A stretch of DNA of 64,000 nucleotides, taken from assembly GCA_937930305.1 (NCBI GenBank), contig CALGLE010000038.1, positions 1-64,000 of the forward strand, written 5' to 3'. Every line of letters begins with the position of its first letter. Positions within the stretch are counted from its first letter, which is position 1. This document shows, piece after piece, positions 63,342-64,000 of this stretch. The notes under the pieces are model-generated. The model saw nothing but the letters and a program-made list of their open reading frames with translations. It searched no databases and had not been told where the DNA came from. This stretch comes from an uncultured Granulosicoccaceae bacterium. Its GTDB lineage: Bacteria; Pseudomonadota; Gammaproteobacteria; Granulosicoccales; Granulosicoccaceae. The position numbers and the translations under genes were made by a program.

Positions 63342-64000
63342 ATGCACGTTGGATTTATTGGGTTGGGCAATGTGGGCAGTAAGTTGGCGGGCAGTGTGAT
63401 CCGCAATGGGTTAACGCTGACCGTGTTCGATTTGAATAAAGAGGCTGCCGAACCTTTGCTGGCACAGGGGGCTGCCTTTGGTGAAAGCCCGCGTCAAATG
63501 GCAACGGACTGCGATGTCATCATCACTTGCCTGCCTTCTCCTGCGGCCAGTGCGGCCGTGCTAGAAAACGCGGATGGTGTGCTGGCTGGCTTGACGAAAG
63601 ATACGGTTTGGGCAGAAATGAGCACAACCGACGAAGCCGAAGTGTTGCGGCTGGGCGAGAAAGTGAATGCTGCCGGTGGTCATGCTGTGGACTGCCCGGT
63701 GAGTGGGGGTTGTCATCGGGCGGCGACGGGCAACATTGCCATACTGGCCGGCTGCTCTCGGGATACCTTTGATCGGATGTTGCCGGTACTCACCAAAATG
63801 GGGCGGCGCATCCTGCACACAGGAGAGCTTGGCAGCGCATCCAAATTGAAAGTGATGACAAACTATTTGGCGACTGCGAATTTATTAACCTTGTGTGAGG
63901 CGCTGGTAACTTGCAAAGCCGCAGGCTTAGATTTAGCCACAACCTATGAAGCCATCCGAATTTCCAGTGGTAATTCCTTTGTGCATGAAACCGAAAGCCA
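63342..64000 (+). CDS. Beta-hydroxyacid dehydrogenase (3-hydroxyisobutyrate dehydrogenase-like), cut by window end
   Basis: First 219 residues of a 6-phosphogluconate/3-hydroxyisobutyrate dehydrogenase family protein; it runs past base 64000. The NAD-binding start VGFIGLGNVGSKLAGSVIRNG and the substrate motif DCPVSGGCHRAATGNIAIL are present, and the catalytic Lys region is KLKVMTNYL (around residue 170). An AGGAG ribosome site precedes ATG 63342 by eight bases. It oxidises a small beta-hydroxyacid with NAD(P)+. Substrate unknown. Confidence 0.9.
   Translation, partial: MHVGFIGLGNVGSKLAGSVIRNGLTLTVFDLNKEAAEPLLAQGAAFGESPRQMATDCDVIITCLPSPAASAAVLENADGVLAGLTKDTVWAEMSTTDEAEVLRLGEKVNAAGGHAVDCPVSGGCHRAATGNIAILAGCSRDTFDRMLPVLTKMGRRILHTGELGSASKLKVMTNYLATANLLTLCEALVTCKAAGLDLATTYEAIRISSGNSFVHETES

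Overview
The window looks like a chromosomal segment of a free-living, biofilm-forming Gram-negative bacterium, most likely a marine gammaproteobacterium. The evidence is: many lipoprotein (lipobox) and Sec/Tat signals, beta-barrel outer-membrane proteins, a complete Pel polysaccharide machinery, a Wzx/Wzy-type exopolysaccharide locus, a GlyGly-CTERM-like tail, moderate GC content and type I-E CRISPR repeats. The species cannot be fixed from sequence alone. No rRNA or tRNA gene and no insertion sequence was seen.

Layout. 1-350: end of a type I-E CRISPR array with an internal duplication of spacers; no cas genes are in the window. 474-1111: a frameshifted lipoprotein gene. 1685-3385: secreted GH16 glycosidase. 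3941-9017: CotH-kinase-like lipoprotein, VTC/polyphosphate-polymerase-like protein, DUF4956 membrane protein and an OprO/P-type porin, followed by two tandem alkaline phosphatases (9228-12570). Together these resemble a phosphate/polyphosphate or surface-phosphorylation module. 12632-15503 (minus): FKBP-like lipoprotein and an SdrD-type secreted protein. 15711-19251 (minus): a translationally coupled three-gene operon with two copper-amine-oxidase-fold proteins, one keeping the main catalytic residues and the other having lost them. 19497-28045: small secreted proteins, a LysR/aldo-keto reductase divergent pair, a YfaP-like lipoprotein, an FMN reductase, a DUF937 protein and gene fragments. 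28135-33877 (minus): polyamine-type ABC importer plus a short-chain dehydrogenase, with a terminator placed between the binding protein and the permeases.

34886-46155 is a divergent exopolysaccharide locus. Leftward: flippase, GT2, a trimodular sugar transferase/WecG protein and a nucleotidyltransferase-like fusion. Rightward: STAS protein, OmpA-Wza fusion, Wzz-like co-polymerase and Wzy/WaaL-like polymerase. 46451-60698 is a tightly packed pel operon in the order galE-like, pelC, pelD, pelE, pelF, pelG, pelA, pelB. Its PelA carries an extra N-terminal PelC-like domain and its PelD keeps the RxxD c-di-GMP site. 60752-64000: PLP-dependent Cys/Met-family enzyme, FAD amine oxidoreductase and the start of a beta-hydroxyacid dehydrogenase.

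Taken together the region is dominated by cell-surface functions: two polysaccharide export systems, a polysaccharide hydrolase, a polyphosphate-like module, porin and phosphatases, and several secreted proteins of unknown role.
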